Shown piece after piece: positions 10,531-21,344 of a stretch of DNA of 64,000 bases. The position numbers and the translations under genes are program-made. Each line of letters opens with the position of its first letter. Position 1 is the stretch's first letter. The stretch is from Gari tellinella (lineage: Eukaryota > Mollusca > Bivalvia > Cardiida > Psammobiidae): contig OV277861.1 of the NCBI GenBank assembly GCA_922989275.2, positions 13,230,540 to 13,294,539 on the forward strand, written 5' to 3'. The notes beneath the pieces are model-generated. The model was not told the origin of the DNA, made no database searches, and worked only from the letters and a program-made list of their open reading frames with translations.

Positions 10531-13500
10531 CTGAAATATAATCATGGGGGGTCTAGGTTGCAGATAAAAATGTGTAAACCACTAATTTCCACCTTTTTCT
10601 CCCTTAACCCTTTCCTCCCTGAAACCTCAAATGGACAATTCTAGTTTCAATGTAGTCTAGTCCATTTTGACTTTTAAGGGTTGATTTTTATAATATTTGT
10701 CAAAATGACAAACAGTGTAGACCCTGATCAGAGGGCTCCTTAAAGAGCCCTCTGATCAGGGTCTACACTGTTTGCATAGGACAAGTGAACACCTCAAAGG
10801 TATGCTATTTGCAAATGACGCATATATGCGAGACTAGGGTTCAAAGAGTTAAGCCTCCATCAAACCCTATGTTGTGACTACACAGTGATTCTAAAGAGTA
10901 GTCCCATCATAGAGTTTGGTGAAGTCATAATGATTTTATTTTGAAATACTCCCCTTATCAGCAGACACTGAATAAAGAAACATGATAATCTCTAGTGGTA
11001 GATTACTGCTTAATACATGATGAAAGTACCAGTAATGCAGAAAGTATTTCAAGAGGCTCTTTCTATAATTTTGACCTGCAATCAGTTTCCAACTTCCTAA
11101 AAAACTGTGAATTGTTTTTCGTTTGAGTAGTCTTTGAACACGGGTTATAGCCTTTTTCTAAGTTTAAAAGACAGGTGACCACTTAAAGCAGGTTGAAAGT
11201 AAAGCAGAATGCCCCTTAGGGCACATTCTGATTTACTTTCAGCCTGCTTGAAGCTACCATCTGCTAGGATTTAGAATATATTTCTTATTGGGCATATTTG
11301 TAACTGTTTAAATTTGAACTGTTTTCTTCAGTGGAGGAATAAATTAACTCATTATCCCCTGAATGTTCCAATGGACAATTCCAGTTTGCAATTAAGCCTG
11401 GTCCATTTCAGACTCTTTAGGGTTGTTTTTTGTAATAAATTGCAAAATGACAGACAGTGAAGTCTTCACTGTTTGCATAAGACAAGTGTACTCTTCACAG
11501 GTACTCATTTGGTAAAGGATGCATATATGTGCCAATAGGGCTCAATGAGTTAAAGGGGTATAAAAGCGTATTTATGGGGTGAAAACTAGAATCAGGCTAT
11601 GGGGTGAATGCAGGGCTCCAGATAAGAGGTAGTTTTTTTTCAACAAATCCCACATTTTCTCACTATTTTTAGCACCAAATCCTATGGTGTTACTACTCAT
11701 TAGAATCGTCTCGAAGAGACGATTCTAATGAGTAGTGACACCATAGGGTTTAATTCAGAAATAAAGATTTTAGTTTTTGAAAAACTACCCTTATCTGGAG
11801 CACTGTAAATGGGTTAACTCACTGTCAGTGTTGTAGGCTGGTAGGCGTATTATCTCCTCCATCTCTTTCAGCGGTATCGACTCTCGTTGTTTCCCGTCCT
11901 TCCATTGACTGATAATTTTATCAGCGATGTCATGACCAGCGATGTTACTGAAACCAACACAACTACAATAAGGAAACAATTTACGTATTAACTCATTGCA
12001 TGCTAGCCGCGAAATTGTGATTATCTTGGCAAACAGTTTGGATCCTGATGAGACGCCGCATAATGCGGCGTCTCATCAGGATCCAAACTGTTTGACACTC
12101 TGACCCTGTTTTTGAAAAGAAAATTATGAAAATTCTATTTTTAGAACAGTAGCAGATGACAATTATTGCAGACAACAATAATTTTCCAGCATGCAAGGAG
12201 TTAACTCATTGCACACTAGTGGCAAAGTTTTGTTTACCTTGGCAAACAGTTTGGATCCTGATGGGACGCCGCATTTGGACGCCACATAATGCGGCGTCTC
12301 ATCAGGATCCAAACTGTTTGACACTATGACTCTATCTGAGCAGAAATTATTTAAAATTTTATTTTTTGAACAGAAGCAGATGAAAATTTTGCAGATGATA
12401 AATTAATATTACCCAGCATGCAAAGAGTTAAACAGTGATGTCTCTATAACACAAATTGATTGAAATCAAACTTTCCCAGGTTTTAACTTGAATTTGATCG
12501 AGTAAAGTTCAGTAAACATATCCATATGTTATAGTTAGAACATATTAAGTGAAATCTTAATGGTTAAGAAGGGGCGGAACGAGCGTTAGCGAGTGACCCC
12601 CTTCTTAGCCATTAAGGTTTCACTTAATATGTTCTCACTCACTCAGAGTATAACCTATATTTTGATTGGCCTAGGATAGAATATTCCCAAGTTTATCGTA
12701 AACAAACCTCGCTTATTCTAGATCGCCAAATATGGCAGTATTTACAACTAGTTGCTATGAGGCAGAGTTATCTATACCCCGTAGAGACACCACGCAGCGA
12801 CGATGAAAAACAACAAATTTCTTAATGATTAAGTGCTGTAGTTATTGGGGTGCAAAAGGCAGTTTGATTGGTTAAAAATGTAGGTTATATTCTAAATTAA
12901 AATTAAGCCATATTGTAACCTTGAAATACTGGTTATGTTTTTATTTAAACCAGTAAGAGGTATATAATGAAATATGGGAATACTCAAATCAAACAAGCCC
13001 CAAACTGTGTTTGTTAAAGAATTACAAAGAATGATGTTTAAAATCTTTCATGTTACAGAATTCAAAAGTTTATCATAAAACCGAGGGGAAATATAGGAGC
13101 CCTCTGATTCGGGTCAACACTGTTTGCATATGACAAGTATACTCTTCACAGGTACAATGCTAATAAAGGGTGTGGGTAAAAGCAAGTCAAAACGATTCAA
13201 TGAATTCAAAGATGAAACAGGCTATGGGGTAAATAGATTAACCCTTTCCTCCATAGAAGCGCCTTCTAGCCCATTTAATTTATTACTCCACGGAAGAAAA
13301 TAGTTCAAATTTATAACGTCATGCATATGAATAAAAAAATATATATTCTATATTCAAGTAGATGGTAGCTTAGAGCAGGCTGAAAGTAAAGCAGAGCGCC
13401 TGAAGGCACATTCTGCTTTACTTTCAACCTGCTTTATTAAGTTGTAACATATCTTCAAAACTAGAAACAGGCTATGGGGTAATGGGTTAAACACTGAACA

Positions 13501-16500
13501 CTGTATTCAAGAAGTTGACGGTCCTGTTACATCTCATGCTGCAAGCACTGCATGCAGGTTGACTACCGATACCTTAGGAAGAAGTAAGTAGCCTTCCTGT
13601 AATCTACGCCATCCAGATGTTCATGATAGTCCAAATAAGGCTTGATAGTGTCAATAAGACCAGGAGGCATCTTGTCCATTTCATCAAAGATAAACACAGA
13701 TTTGGCACACTCTTTCACTGCTTTCTCTATTGTCTGTCTTAGCTTGTCCTGATAATTGAAATGAAATACATGTAAAACAAGAGCAATTAACCCATTATGA
13801 TTACTGCATAGTCTGTTTCTAATTTTGAAGATAGGTGACCTCTTTTGAAGCAGGTTGAAAGTATTCATGACTATCAAGTGGAACTATTTTCTTAAATGAG
13901 AAATAAATAAATAAAAGTTTCGTGTGAAAAGGTATTTTATATACCTGTTCTAAAAACAAACGAATACAGGCCAAACAATCTTTTTCCGTATCAGATGGTC
14001 CGTATCAGATGGCATACCGGTATATGCTACACAATGTTGACGTCACTGCTTTTATGCACACAAGTTGTACAGGATTTATTTATATAAAGAAGCATTGCGC
14101 GTGACGTTTCGGAATTCCAGGTTCGATGCTATTTTAAGAAAAAAATTGAAACTAAGCGTTGATCAACTTTGAATAGTTAATTTCCATTTTAAGCGTAAAT
14201 AACCCACAACGTCCATTTTTACTAATGTTTTCCTCCAAAGGATAAAGCTTAAAACAGTTCAACTCATTCTCTAAAACGCTTAAATGGCTGTTATTTGCAA
14301 AGCGCGACTTCTAAAATAACGGATTCAATGGAGAACAATGTAATATGTCATAACAAGGGCCACTATGGCCCTAAATCGCTCACCTGGTAACCATGTAACC
14401 ATGTACACCGTGTGACCTAGTTTTTGACCGGGCATGACCCTCATTCTAACTTGACCTCGATTTCAATGAGACAAACATTTTGTTCAAGTTTCATGAAGAT
14501 TCAATGAATTTTGTAGTCTCTAGAGTGTTAACGAGGTTTTTGGATGATTTGACCTAGTGACCTAGTTTTTGACCAGACATGACCCACATTCAAACTTGGC
14601 CTAGATTTCATTGAGGCAATCATATTGATGAAGTTTTATGAAGATCCAATGAAATTTGTAGCCTCTAGAGTGTTAACAATGTTTTTCGATAATTTGACCT
14701 AGTGACCTAGTTTTTGACCGGACATGACCCACATTCGAACTTGACCTAGATTTCATTGAGGCAAACATTTTGATGAAGTTTCATGAAGATCCAATGAAAT
14801 TTGTAGTCTCTAGAGTGTTAACAAGGTTTTTCGAAGATTTGACCTAGTGACCTAGTTTTTGACCAGACATGACCCACATTCGAACTTGGCCTAGATTTCA
14901 TTGAGGCAATCATATTGATGAAGTTTCATGAGGATCCAATGAAATTTGTAGCCTCTAGAGTGTTAACAAGGTTTTTCGACAATTTGACCTAGTGACCTAG
15001 TTTTTGACCGGACATGACCCACATTCAAACTTGACCTAGATTTCATTGAGGAAATCACATTGATGAAGTTTCATGAAGATCCAATGAAATTTGTAGTCTC
15101 TAGAGTGTTAACAAGGTTTTTCGAAGATTTGACCTAGTGACCTAGTTTTTGACCGGACATGACCCACATTCAAACTTGACCTAGATTTCATTGAGGCAAT
15201 CATATTGATGAAGTTTCATGAAGATCCAATGAAATTTGTAGCCTCTAGAGTGTTAACAAGGTTTTTCGATAATTTGACCTAGTGACCTAGTTTTTGACCG
15301 GATATGACCGACATTCGAACTTGACCTAGATTTCATTTAGGCAAACATTGTGACCAAGTTTCATCAAGATCCAATGAGATTTGAACCTGCTAGAGTGTTA
15401 ACGAACAATTGTGAACGGACGGACAGACAGACGACGGACGACGGACATCCAGTGATCCTAAAAGCTCACCTTGGCACTACGTGCCAGGTGAGCTAAAAAA
15501 TAATGACGTAATGTATTGGTAGTCACATGACTTCCATAAATAGTTTAAGATTGCATATAAACGTAGAATCTTCAACATACCGGTATAGGGTTCTACATGT
15601 ATGCGTATATTTGATTATTCGATTGAACAACATAATTATAGAACTAGATCTAGTCCCAAATAGTTTAGGTATATAATACAAGGGCCACTATGGCCCTAAA
15701 TCGCTCACCTGGTACACCATGGCAAACTTGACCTATAGTGACCTAGATTATGACTGGCCATGACCCACAATCAACCTCCCATTTTCCTATGATTTGACCT
15801 AGTTTTTGAAAGGACACAATCCATATTTTATTTTGACCTAGATTTGATGTAGGCAAAAATTCTGACAATATTTCATGCAGATCTAGTGAGATTTGTAACT
15901 TCGAAAAGGTTAACACTGTTTTTCTTTGATTTGACATAGTGACCTAGTTTTCAACCAGACATCATTCAAAATTAACTGAGCTAGATATCAATGAGGCAAA
16001 CATGTTGAGCAAAATTCATTAAAATCCAATGAGAGTTGTAGCATCTAGAGTGTTAACAAGTTTTCCCTATGATTTGACCTAGTGACCTAGTTTTTAACTG
16101 ACAATGACCCATATTCGAACTTGACCTAGGTATCAATTAAGCAAACATTCTGACCAAGTTGCATAAAGATCAGATGAAATTTAAAGCCTCAAGAGTGCTA
16201 ACAAGGGTTTTCTATGATTTGACCTAGTGACCTAGTTTTTGACCGGACATGACCCATATTCAAACTTGACCTAGATATCAATAAGACAAACATGCTGACC
16301 AAGTGTCATCAAGATCCAATGAGATTTGTAGCCTCTAGAGTGTTAACAAGCTTTTTCTATGATTTGACCTAGTGACCTAGTTTTTGACCAAACATAACCC
16401 ATATTCGAACTTGACCTAGATATCAATGAGACAAACATTCTGACCAAGTTTCATCAAGATCCAATGAGATTTGTAGCCTCTAGAGTGTTAAAATGGATTT

Positions 16501-19500
16501 TCTATGATTTGACCTAGTGACCTAGTTTTTGACCGGACATGCCCCATATTCGAACTTGACTTAGATATCAATGAGACAAACATTCTGACCAAGTTTCATC
16601 AAGATCCAATGAGATTTGTAGCCTCTAGAGTGTTAACAAGGCTTTTCAATGATTTGACCTAGTGACCTAGTTTTTGACCCAACATGACCCACATTCAAAC
16701 TTGACCTAGATTTCTACTAGACCAACATTGTGATCAAGTTTCATGAAGATTGGATGATATTTGTAGCTGCTAGAGTGTTAACGAACCAATTGTGGACGGA
16801 CGGACGACGGACATCCAGCGATCCTAAAAGCTCACCTTGGCACTTCGTGCCAGGTGAGCTAAAAAGGAATATCACTACAGTGTGTGATCCGGGATCTTGT
16901 ATCAGTTCTCGTCGCTTGTGTAATCCAGATCACACTCGAGGCGTAGATCTGGACAACACAACCGACTCGAACTGATACAAGACCCCGGATCACACACTGT
17001 GGTGATATTCCGTTTGTATCTATGGGGGTTAGTGTGTTTTTATACCTTGTACTGTGACAGGAATTCCTCATGTGGATACTCTTTAGTTGCAGAGATCAAG
17101 TGAACATACTTGCTCTTCATTCCCTCCGTAAACATTTTTTCCACCACAAGTTTGCTGACGTAATTCTTGCCAGTCCCTGTCCACCCATGGAAGGAGAGAA
17201 CCAAGGCCTTACTGGGGTTACTTTTAGCATGACCTTTAAGGTGTTTGATAACTGGACCAACAACAAGATGCTGACCATATACCTTTTCTTGAAGTGTTAT
17301 GCTGAGATCTGTAAAATTAAAGAAGCCAAACTGTACTTGGAGTTCTAGGTAGTTTGATAAATACTGGTCTAGTTAGTAAACATTGTAGACCAAAATCAGA
17401 GGGAGCCCTCTGATCTGGGTCTACACTGTTTGCAAATGTAATGATTAAATCTTTTAAAAACAGGTTTCAAACTGTCTATCCTTGCATGAGCACACACAGC
17501 CGGTAGGAATGAATCCTACCCTAATGACACTAGGTATTGGAAAAGACATGCCTGAACCAATAGTGTAGACCCTGATCAGACTGTTACGGCCCTTAGGTAC
17601 AGTATGATCAGGATCTACACTGTTTGCCATTCACTTTACACCTTTTGGAAAAACTACTGTGTGATAAAAGCAATTAGTTCAAAGTTTGGGATAATTACAT
17701 GTCTGGATCGGACAAACCACATTCCATCCCCCCTTGTATTTTTACATAAGACCAAGTTTCGTAAAATTTTGTCAGTTGATGCAGTCTTCTAACAAAATTA
17801 TACTTAACAACCTTACCAAATTCATCAAACTTGCTCTTAATAGACGACTTCGTTAGTCGGAAATACAGATTAAACTCATTTCAAACCTTCTACTTATTTG
17901 GAAATAAATAAAACAAATTTTTGTATCGTGTCAACGTATTTGTTAAAGAAATAATGATAAAGATTATCTTTAAAAAATATAGTCAATGTATTGCTTGTTT
18001 AAGCTACTTAATTATCTTTTCATTGTATGATATTTGCTCTGTTCGGATAAATGTGAATTTTTTAATGTTAGGTGACCGTTATTCAAGTGTATAGAATGCA
18101 GGGCTCTTGCTAGGCCAAAATTTTAGGGAGAAGTGACTTCTCTCTGAGCTGAAAATAGGGAGAAGTGCAGAGACTTAAGGGAGACGTTGCATTATCAGCC
18201 AAATGAATGGGATCACACCCTACTTACAATATTATCTAGAGTGAACCAGGGATAACAGTACTTAAAGCAGCAGGTCTTTCAGTCAGCAATGACTTCATAC
18301 TTATGCTTTAATTACTAAAAATCAAAGCAATATTGAGATTAAGTTAAAAGAAAACATCTATAGACAGTCACATTTGTTCAGATTTAATGCAAACAACTCA
18401 TATAAAAACACATAAATTCAAAGTACTGTAGTACATAGTGTTGAGGACAGTGTTGAACTAGATGGCTCATGCTGCATAGTCACTTCTTTAAGCTATGTAG
18501 TTGCATGGTGTCTGTAACAAATTCAGAGCAAGCCTAGTCCCTTACTCATCTTTCCCTCAAACTCCAGATGTTGATCTGAAAAATATAATTGTATCTATAA
18601 AATCCCAGTGAGTTTAGAAACATCTGAACGTTAAATAAATCATGACATCAACGTATTTCTTCTTTTTTTTTTAATTTTAAAAGCCAATAAACAGGTGTAG
18701 ATCCGTATTCAACTGTCTCTTAATTCAAATCAAGCTGCAATTTTTCTCTCTCTCTCTCTCTCTTTTAAATAACTTTAGTTCTGATCTTGTATTCGATAAC
18801 TACAAGCTGCTTGTCTTTTTTGCAGTAACTTTGAAACCAGTTACGTAAGCATTGTTTTAATTTCACAAGTGTGACAATTATTGCTTTGTAACCAACGGTT
18901 GTTTATATAGTAATTAATGCTGCATACCTTCTCAATCATCGAGCCGACTAGATAAGGGTGTGATCCCTTCGCTGTTTGCCTCCACAGGTTTATTAAGTGC
19001 CAGTCATTATCACTTCGAAAGCCTCTATAGCTTATCAAAACAATGCCGCCATATGCATCAGTGATTGTATCCTTGTTGTAAACTTCGCCCTGATTGGCTG
19101 GTTGATGTTTTAAGCGCTTTCATTGGTTAAGAGGTAACCTCCTTCAGCTGACATACATAATGGTGTGTATCGAAGCGTGTTTATCCCACCCTGCTGTGTA
19201 AACAAACGCTGACAGCGATAGGGATACAGATTTATTGATTTATTAGTTAGGCTAGCCGCTAACTGGCCCTGTTTATTCGGCGATGTGAATTTCGCCCTGC
19301 ATCTTCGAGAAGGCGAAATAACAACAATTAAGGCGACTTAATCGCCCTAGTCGCTCCCTAGCGAGAGCCCTGATAGAATGTATGTATCAACGAGGTACGC
19401 TTATGTACAAGTTGAAATAAAATTCTGTTCTGTTCTGTTCTATATAGAATAGAATATACACCCCTTGTATATAGAATAGAATATACAATCTGAGCAAGTT

Positions 19501-20728
19501 TGAGAAAGATTGGATAAAACTTGTGGCTAAATATGGCATTTTCAACTGTCAACAATTCAAAGGAAGATAAATATTGACCTATTGATCTGATTTCAACCAT
19601 AATCAATGTTTTGTTTGTTAACGTCCATTTCTGCAATCTATGGGCTAATTGGACACCCCAATGAGAGGGGATCGAGCGGATACAGACAACCCGGGCGTGA
19701 TGCCCAGAGAGAGGGGATCGAGAAGATACAGAGAACCTGGGCGTGATGCCCTACTCTTACTATTGAAAGTGTTCTTATGTTCCTTTAAATGCCAAGTGTA
19801 AAGCACTCATACATAGGGCCTTGGTATATAAAGTCTCATCCAAAGGACATGGTCTGGCCGGGGATCGAACTCACAACCCCTGACGTCATAAGCGGGTGGT
19901 TTACCCTTCGAACTCATCTAATGGTCATAGTGTAGTGAAATATAGGCAGTGTTAGGCCCTCGAGCCTAACGTCAGGACTTTTGAGTCATTGGTTTCAATG
20001 GTCTTCTTCCAAGCGGAAGGCCCCGGGTTCGAGTACCAGGTCCGTCACTATAATGGCGCTGTCAGCAAATGGATTTTTCCGCCTCATCTGGTGATGACTG
20101 TCTAGGCCCTCGAGCCTATGCTGCCTAATTCCGGACTTTTGGCTCAATGGGTACAACGCTGGTCTTCCAAGCGGGAGGTCCCGAGTTCGATTCCCGGGTC
20201 CGGTCAATGTAATATACAATCTGAGCAAGTTTAAGAAAGATTGGATACATAAATCCTCTTGAGTGAAATAGTTAAATTGTTGACGGCGAAGGAAGGACAT
20301 TCAAGGAATACAAAAGCTCACCCTGAGCAAGATCAGGTGAGTGTTGAGCTGATAAAAAAAAGTCCAACAAATGAAAATAACCAGGGAAGCGAATGTAAAA
20401 GGACCCTCTTTGTGGTTATGAAAATTCCTATTAAGTTTAAAGTCTTTTATGCACATAACATTTTTAACAACCCTTTTCCTCACAGCGCCTGCCAGTTAAA
20501 ATCGTGAATGATTGTTCAGCGAAACAAGTTGAAGTTACCTGTAAAATTTGATGGCATCCATCTTTCATGGCCACAGCATTCCCCGAGATAGCAAGAGATG
20601 GATCTGAAACTTGCGAACAGACCCGCGAAAGCCGAAGACACGCCAACGGCAAACCCGGCAGAGAAAAGTTCAGCTCTTACAGAGCTAGCGGCAATAAATA
20701 TGAGGAAGATAACCCTGTAAGGTGACAT
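10250..20728 (-). CDS. Torsin-family AAA+ ATPase (whole gene, 5 coding exons)
   Basis: Joining 20728-20539, 17308-17046, 13748-13573, 11947-11823 and 10530-10250 gives 1035 bp, 344 residues plus stop, with every junction in phase. The product has a signal peptide (about 1-19, cut after VRA) and a hydrophobic stretch at 21-40. It has the torsin cysteine cluster CYLGECC, a Walker A box GWTGTGKN (105-112) with the torsin-specific Asn, and Walker B IFIFDE with E174. A cysteine follows HIKQ (C282), and the sensor-II-like Gly-Cys-Lys is at 325-327. Family knowledge: torsins act in the ER and perinuclear lumen and need LAP1/LULL1-type cofactors; no cofactor gene is visible here. Length and all motifs match animal torsins, so this looks functional. 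Which vertebrate paralogue is closest cannot be told by eye. Confidence 0.93.
10604..10852 (-). mobile_element. MITE family B, full length
   Basis: TTAA-flanked element of about 250 bp with ends CCCTTTCCTCCCTGAAAC and GACTAGGGTTCAAAGAG and a central hairpin on GATCAGAGGGCTCC. In torsin intron 4. Confidence 0.85.
10853..10965. mobile_element. MITE family E, degraded
   Basis: Carries ATCAAACCCTATGTTGTGAC and GAAATACTCCCCTTATC from family E, without clear ends. Confidence 0.45.
11140..11590 (+). mobile_element. MITE family A, interrupted by family B
   Basis: The family A copy runs to AGGAATAAATTAA, then a family B copy intervenes (11344-11553), and it resumes at AAAGGGGTATAAAAGCG with TTAA duplicated. 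This proves insertion at TTAA and dates B after A here. Confidence 0.8.
11344..11553 (-). mobile_element. MITE family B nested in family A
   Basis: TTAA at both ends; diverged B termini CTCATTATCCCCTGAATG and GGCTCAATGAG. The core hairpin is deleted, leaving AGTGAAGTCTTCACT. Confidence 0.75.
11611..11805. mobile_element. MITE family E, full length
   Basis: Ends CAGGGCTCCAGATAAG and TTATCTGGAGCACTG with a perfect central hairpin AGAATCGTCTCGAAGAGACG. The flanks TGAATG and TAAATG differ by one base, in keeping with a 6-bp duplication. It ends 18 bp before torsin exon 4's boundary at 11823. Confidence 0.8.
11823..11947 (-). CDS. Torsin exon 4
   Basis: The acceptor GTTTCAG/TAACATC and donor GACA/GTGAGT in the minus sense give 125 bp. 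The first base completes Ser210; 41 codons follow (NIAGHDIADKII… ending YNTD) and the last base opens Thr252. The segment matches the torsin SNAG…GKQRE region of the AAA+ core. Confidence 0.93.
11988..12204. mobile_element. MITE family C copy, tandem left
   Basis: TTAA-flanked with ends CTCATTGCATGCTAG and CAGCATGCAAGGAG. The central perfect hairpin ATCCTGATGAGACGCCGCAT lies within AAACAGTTTGG. It starts 41 bp from the acceptor of torsin exon 4. Confidence 0.85.
12201..12431. mobile_element. MITE family C copy, tandem right
   Basis: Second C copy sharing the TTAA at 12201-12204 with its neighbour, which suggests that one landed in the other's duplicated target. The left hairpin arm carries a small extra duplication (GACGCCGCATTTGGACGCC). 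Confidence 0.82.
12537..12634. repeat. Long hairpin with about 37-bp arms
   Basis: Arms at about 12537-12573 and 12597-12633 are reverse complements with few mismatches (GAACATATTAAGTGAAATC … GTTTCACTTAATATGTTC). The loop is CG-bearing, GGAACGAGCGTTAGCGAG. Probably the centre of another palindromic element in torsin intron 3; its ends are not found. Confidence 0.65.
12640..13090. other. Intronic stretch, nothing assigned
   Basis: Torsin intron 3 sequence without exon or repeat signal that I can delimit. Weak palindromes like family G (ATATTGTAACCTTGAAATAC) occur around 12900-12960. Confidence 0.35.
13095..13170 (+). mobile_element. MITE family B fragment
   Basis: Carries GGAGCCCTCTGATTCGGGTC and GACAAGTATACTCTTCACAG, the right half of family B. 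Confidence 0.5.
13238..13490 (-). mobile_element. MITE family A, full length
   Basis: TTAA at both ends, reverse orientation, central hairpin with a small deletion in one arm. Ends 72 bp below torsin exon 3. Confidence 0.85.
13573..13748 (-). CDS. Torsin exon 3 (Walker B)
   Basis: The acceptor AATTATCAG/GAC and donor CTAAG/GTATCG give 176 bp: residues 152-209 plus two bases of Ser210. It contains the Walker B strand FIFDE (E174 catalytic by family) followed by MDKMPPGLIDTIKPYLDY, a very strong torsin match. An open frame extends upstream only by reading into the intron. Confidence 0.94.
13786..13920 (+). mobile_element. MITE family A, deletion derivative
   Basis: Has the A left end and the AACTATTTTCTT right interior, but the whole central hairpin and one arm are missing. 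Confidence 0.65.
14356..15496 (+). mobile_element. Tandem-repeat element ('pearl'/HINE-like), copy 1
   Basis: Starts AAGGGCCACTATGGCCC TAAATCGCTCACC and ends with the hairpin GCTCACCTTGGCACTACGTGCCAGGTGAGC then AAAAAA. In between lie about six direct repeats of 145 bp (GACCTAGTGACCTAG recurs at 14551, 14696, 14841, 14986, 15131 and 15276). Elements with termini plus central arrays are known in bivalves as pearl-type and Helitron-like non-autonomous elements; that placement is from memory. Confidence 0.75.
15680..16865 (+). mobile_element. Tandem-repeat element, copy 2
   Basis: Same terminal sequences as the element at 14356, and the same 145-bp unit (GACCTAGTGACCTAG at 16076, 16221, 16366, 16511 and 16656). 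The first units are more diverged. It lies in the same orientation only about 180 bp after copy 1, within torsin intron 2. Confidence 0.75.
16867..17011. mobile_element. Palindromic MITE next to torsin exon 2
   Basis: Outer arms GGAATATCACTACAGTGTGT and its complement, together with inner TTGTATCAGTTC / GAACTGATACAA, form a 45-bp stem. It ends 35 bp from the donor boundary of torsin exon 2. Confidence 0.75.
17046..17308 (-). CDS. Torsin exon 2 (Walker A)
   Basis: The acceptor TTTTACAG/ATCTCAGC and donor TACAAG/GTATAA give 263 bp: two bases completing Asp64, then residues 65-151. It encodes VYGQHLLVGPVIKHLKG, LVLSFHGWTGTGKN (Walker A, 105-112) and KYVHLISATKEYPHEEF. The torsin-type Asn in place of Thr/Ser at the end of Walker A is present. 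A plus-strand open frame over the same bases is a shadow. Confidence 0.94.
17385..17630. mobile_element. Family B-like hairpin fragments
   Basis: Two degraded pieces: GGAGCCCTCTGATCTGGGTC at about 17402 and GTGTAGACCCTGATCAGACT … GATCAGGATCTACACTG at about 17560-17622. Confidence 0.45.
18099..19372. mobile_element. hAT element, 1.27 kb, perfect 8-bp duplication
   Basis: Terminal inverted repeats CAGGGCTCTTGCTAGG (left) and CCTAGCGAGAGCCCTG (right) differ at one base. ATAGAATG occurs immediately outside both ends (18091-18098 and 19373-19380). An 8-bp duplication and CAGGG ends are classic hAT. There is no transposase frame inside, so it is non-autonomous. A CT microsatellite is at about 18746-18762. 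It sits in torsin intron 1. Confidence 0.88.
19480..19620 (+). repeat. Interspersed repeat piece, repeated at 20213
   Basis: ATATACAATCTGAGCAAGTT and AAAGATTGGAT recur at 20213-20247. The repeat is possibly one tandem-repeat element split by the SINE insertions between. Confidence 0.5.
19775..19925 (-). mobile_element. tRNA-derived SINE, minus strand
   Basis: In the minus sense it has a B-box-like GAGTTCGATCCCCGGCC, followed by GTCCTTTGGATGAGACTT and GCTTTACACTTGGCATTT. These body motifs recur on the plus strand at 52405-52550, so they form one family. Confidence 0.65.
19945..20212 (+). mobile_element. Two tandem tRNA-Gly-like SINE heads
   Basis: Each unit starts TAGGCCCTCGAGCCTA and ends in a tRNA-like body. 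The second reads GGCTCAATGGGTACAACGC, the loop CTTCCAA (anticodon-like TCC) and the B box GAGTTCGATTCCCGG. The first (19951-20050) has the same plan with more changes. Neither folds cleanly enough to call a working tRNA gene. Confidence 0.65.
20295..20358 (+). repeat. Terminal hairpin of a tandem-repeat element
   Basis: AAAAGCTCACCCTGAGCAAG followed by ATCAGGTGAG and a run of A resembles the 3' ends at 15460 and 16828. Confidence 0.5.
20539..20728 (-). CDS. Torsin exon 1 (signal peptide)
   Basis: The first coding exon starts at ATG 20728-20726 and ends with donor TTTTACAG/GTAACT. It encodes residues 1-63 plus the first base of Asp64. A hydrophobic core (VIFLIFIAASSV) and A-R-A|E cut site make a good signal peptide. 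A second hydrophobic stretch and the CYLGECCGHERW cluster then follow, as in other torsins. A possible acceptor (TTTACAG) lies two bases before the ATG, so a non-coding 5' exon is possible. Confidence 0.9.
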
Positions 20729-20849
20729 TTCTGTAAACTTATGATACCATTTATCTGGTAAATATGTATGGCAAGTCCTCTAATTAGAATGTTTGAAAAA
20801 CAATCATCTGAAAACGAAACCGGAAATGGAATTAAAGGTGACTGGTCGA

Positions 20850-20915
20850 AACCGGCCCACATCCAAAACGGCATAATCCAAAACGGCCCACATTGCGGCC
20901 GCATACTCAACGTCT
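20850..20915 (+). repeat. Short repeat with AAAACGGC motifs
   Basis: Three spaced units related to GGCCCACATCCAAAACGGC lie about 130-180 bp upstream of the torsin start codon. A similar motif (GATCAAAACGGCCCACCTAT) appears at about 59547. Could be regulatory or repeat-derived; I cannot decide. Confidence 0.35.
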
Positions 20916-21344
20916 CACTGTAAATACTGTCCCGCTGCTTATCTTATCGTAGCGAATAAAAAATGTGTTTGTTATTCATTCAGATTAAACGACACATGTA
21001 TTATAACTAATATAAATTACTTAAAGCTCGTTTTTGAAGGTCTAGTGTGATTTTATTTTCCTTAGGATAAAGTTCTAGCTGCTAAATATCTAGATCTAAC
21101 CTTGTTTGTCTTCTATTGAAAACATTTCTAAGCAAAATTGCTGTTTGTAGGGAAAATAGTTAAATTCTATAGACCTTTCAATACAACGTTCCAGTTATTT
21201 AGGCTAGCCACAATGATTTCATGTCGTCTGCCACTATCTTTTATCTAATCAAATCACGGAGTAAAAACAGAACTCCGTGATTAAATACAGTATATGTTTG
21301 AGACGCTGATAATTCAGAATACAAAAGCGAGACCGTCTTGATTT

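Noticed and set aside
14551..15400. CRISPR-like regular repeats
   Set aside because: The 145-bp units are contiguous, with no unique spacers, in an animal genome; they are a tandem array inside a mobile element.
17070..17348. Plus-strand 92-residue open frame
   Set aside because: It is a shadow of torsin exon 2 on the other strand.
20102..20212. A working tRNA-Gly(TCC) gene
   Set aside because: It has the internal boxes and a TCC loop, but a weak stem fit and a second degraded copy upstream in the same repeat point to a SINE.
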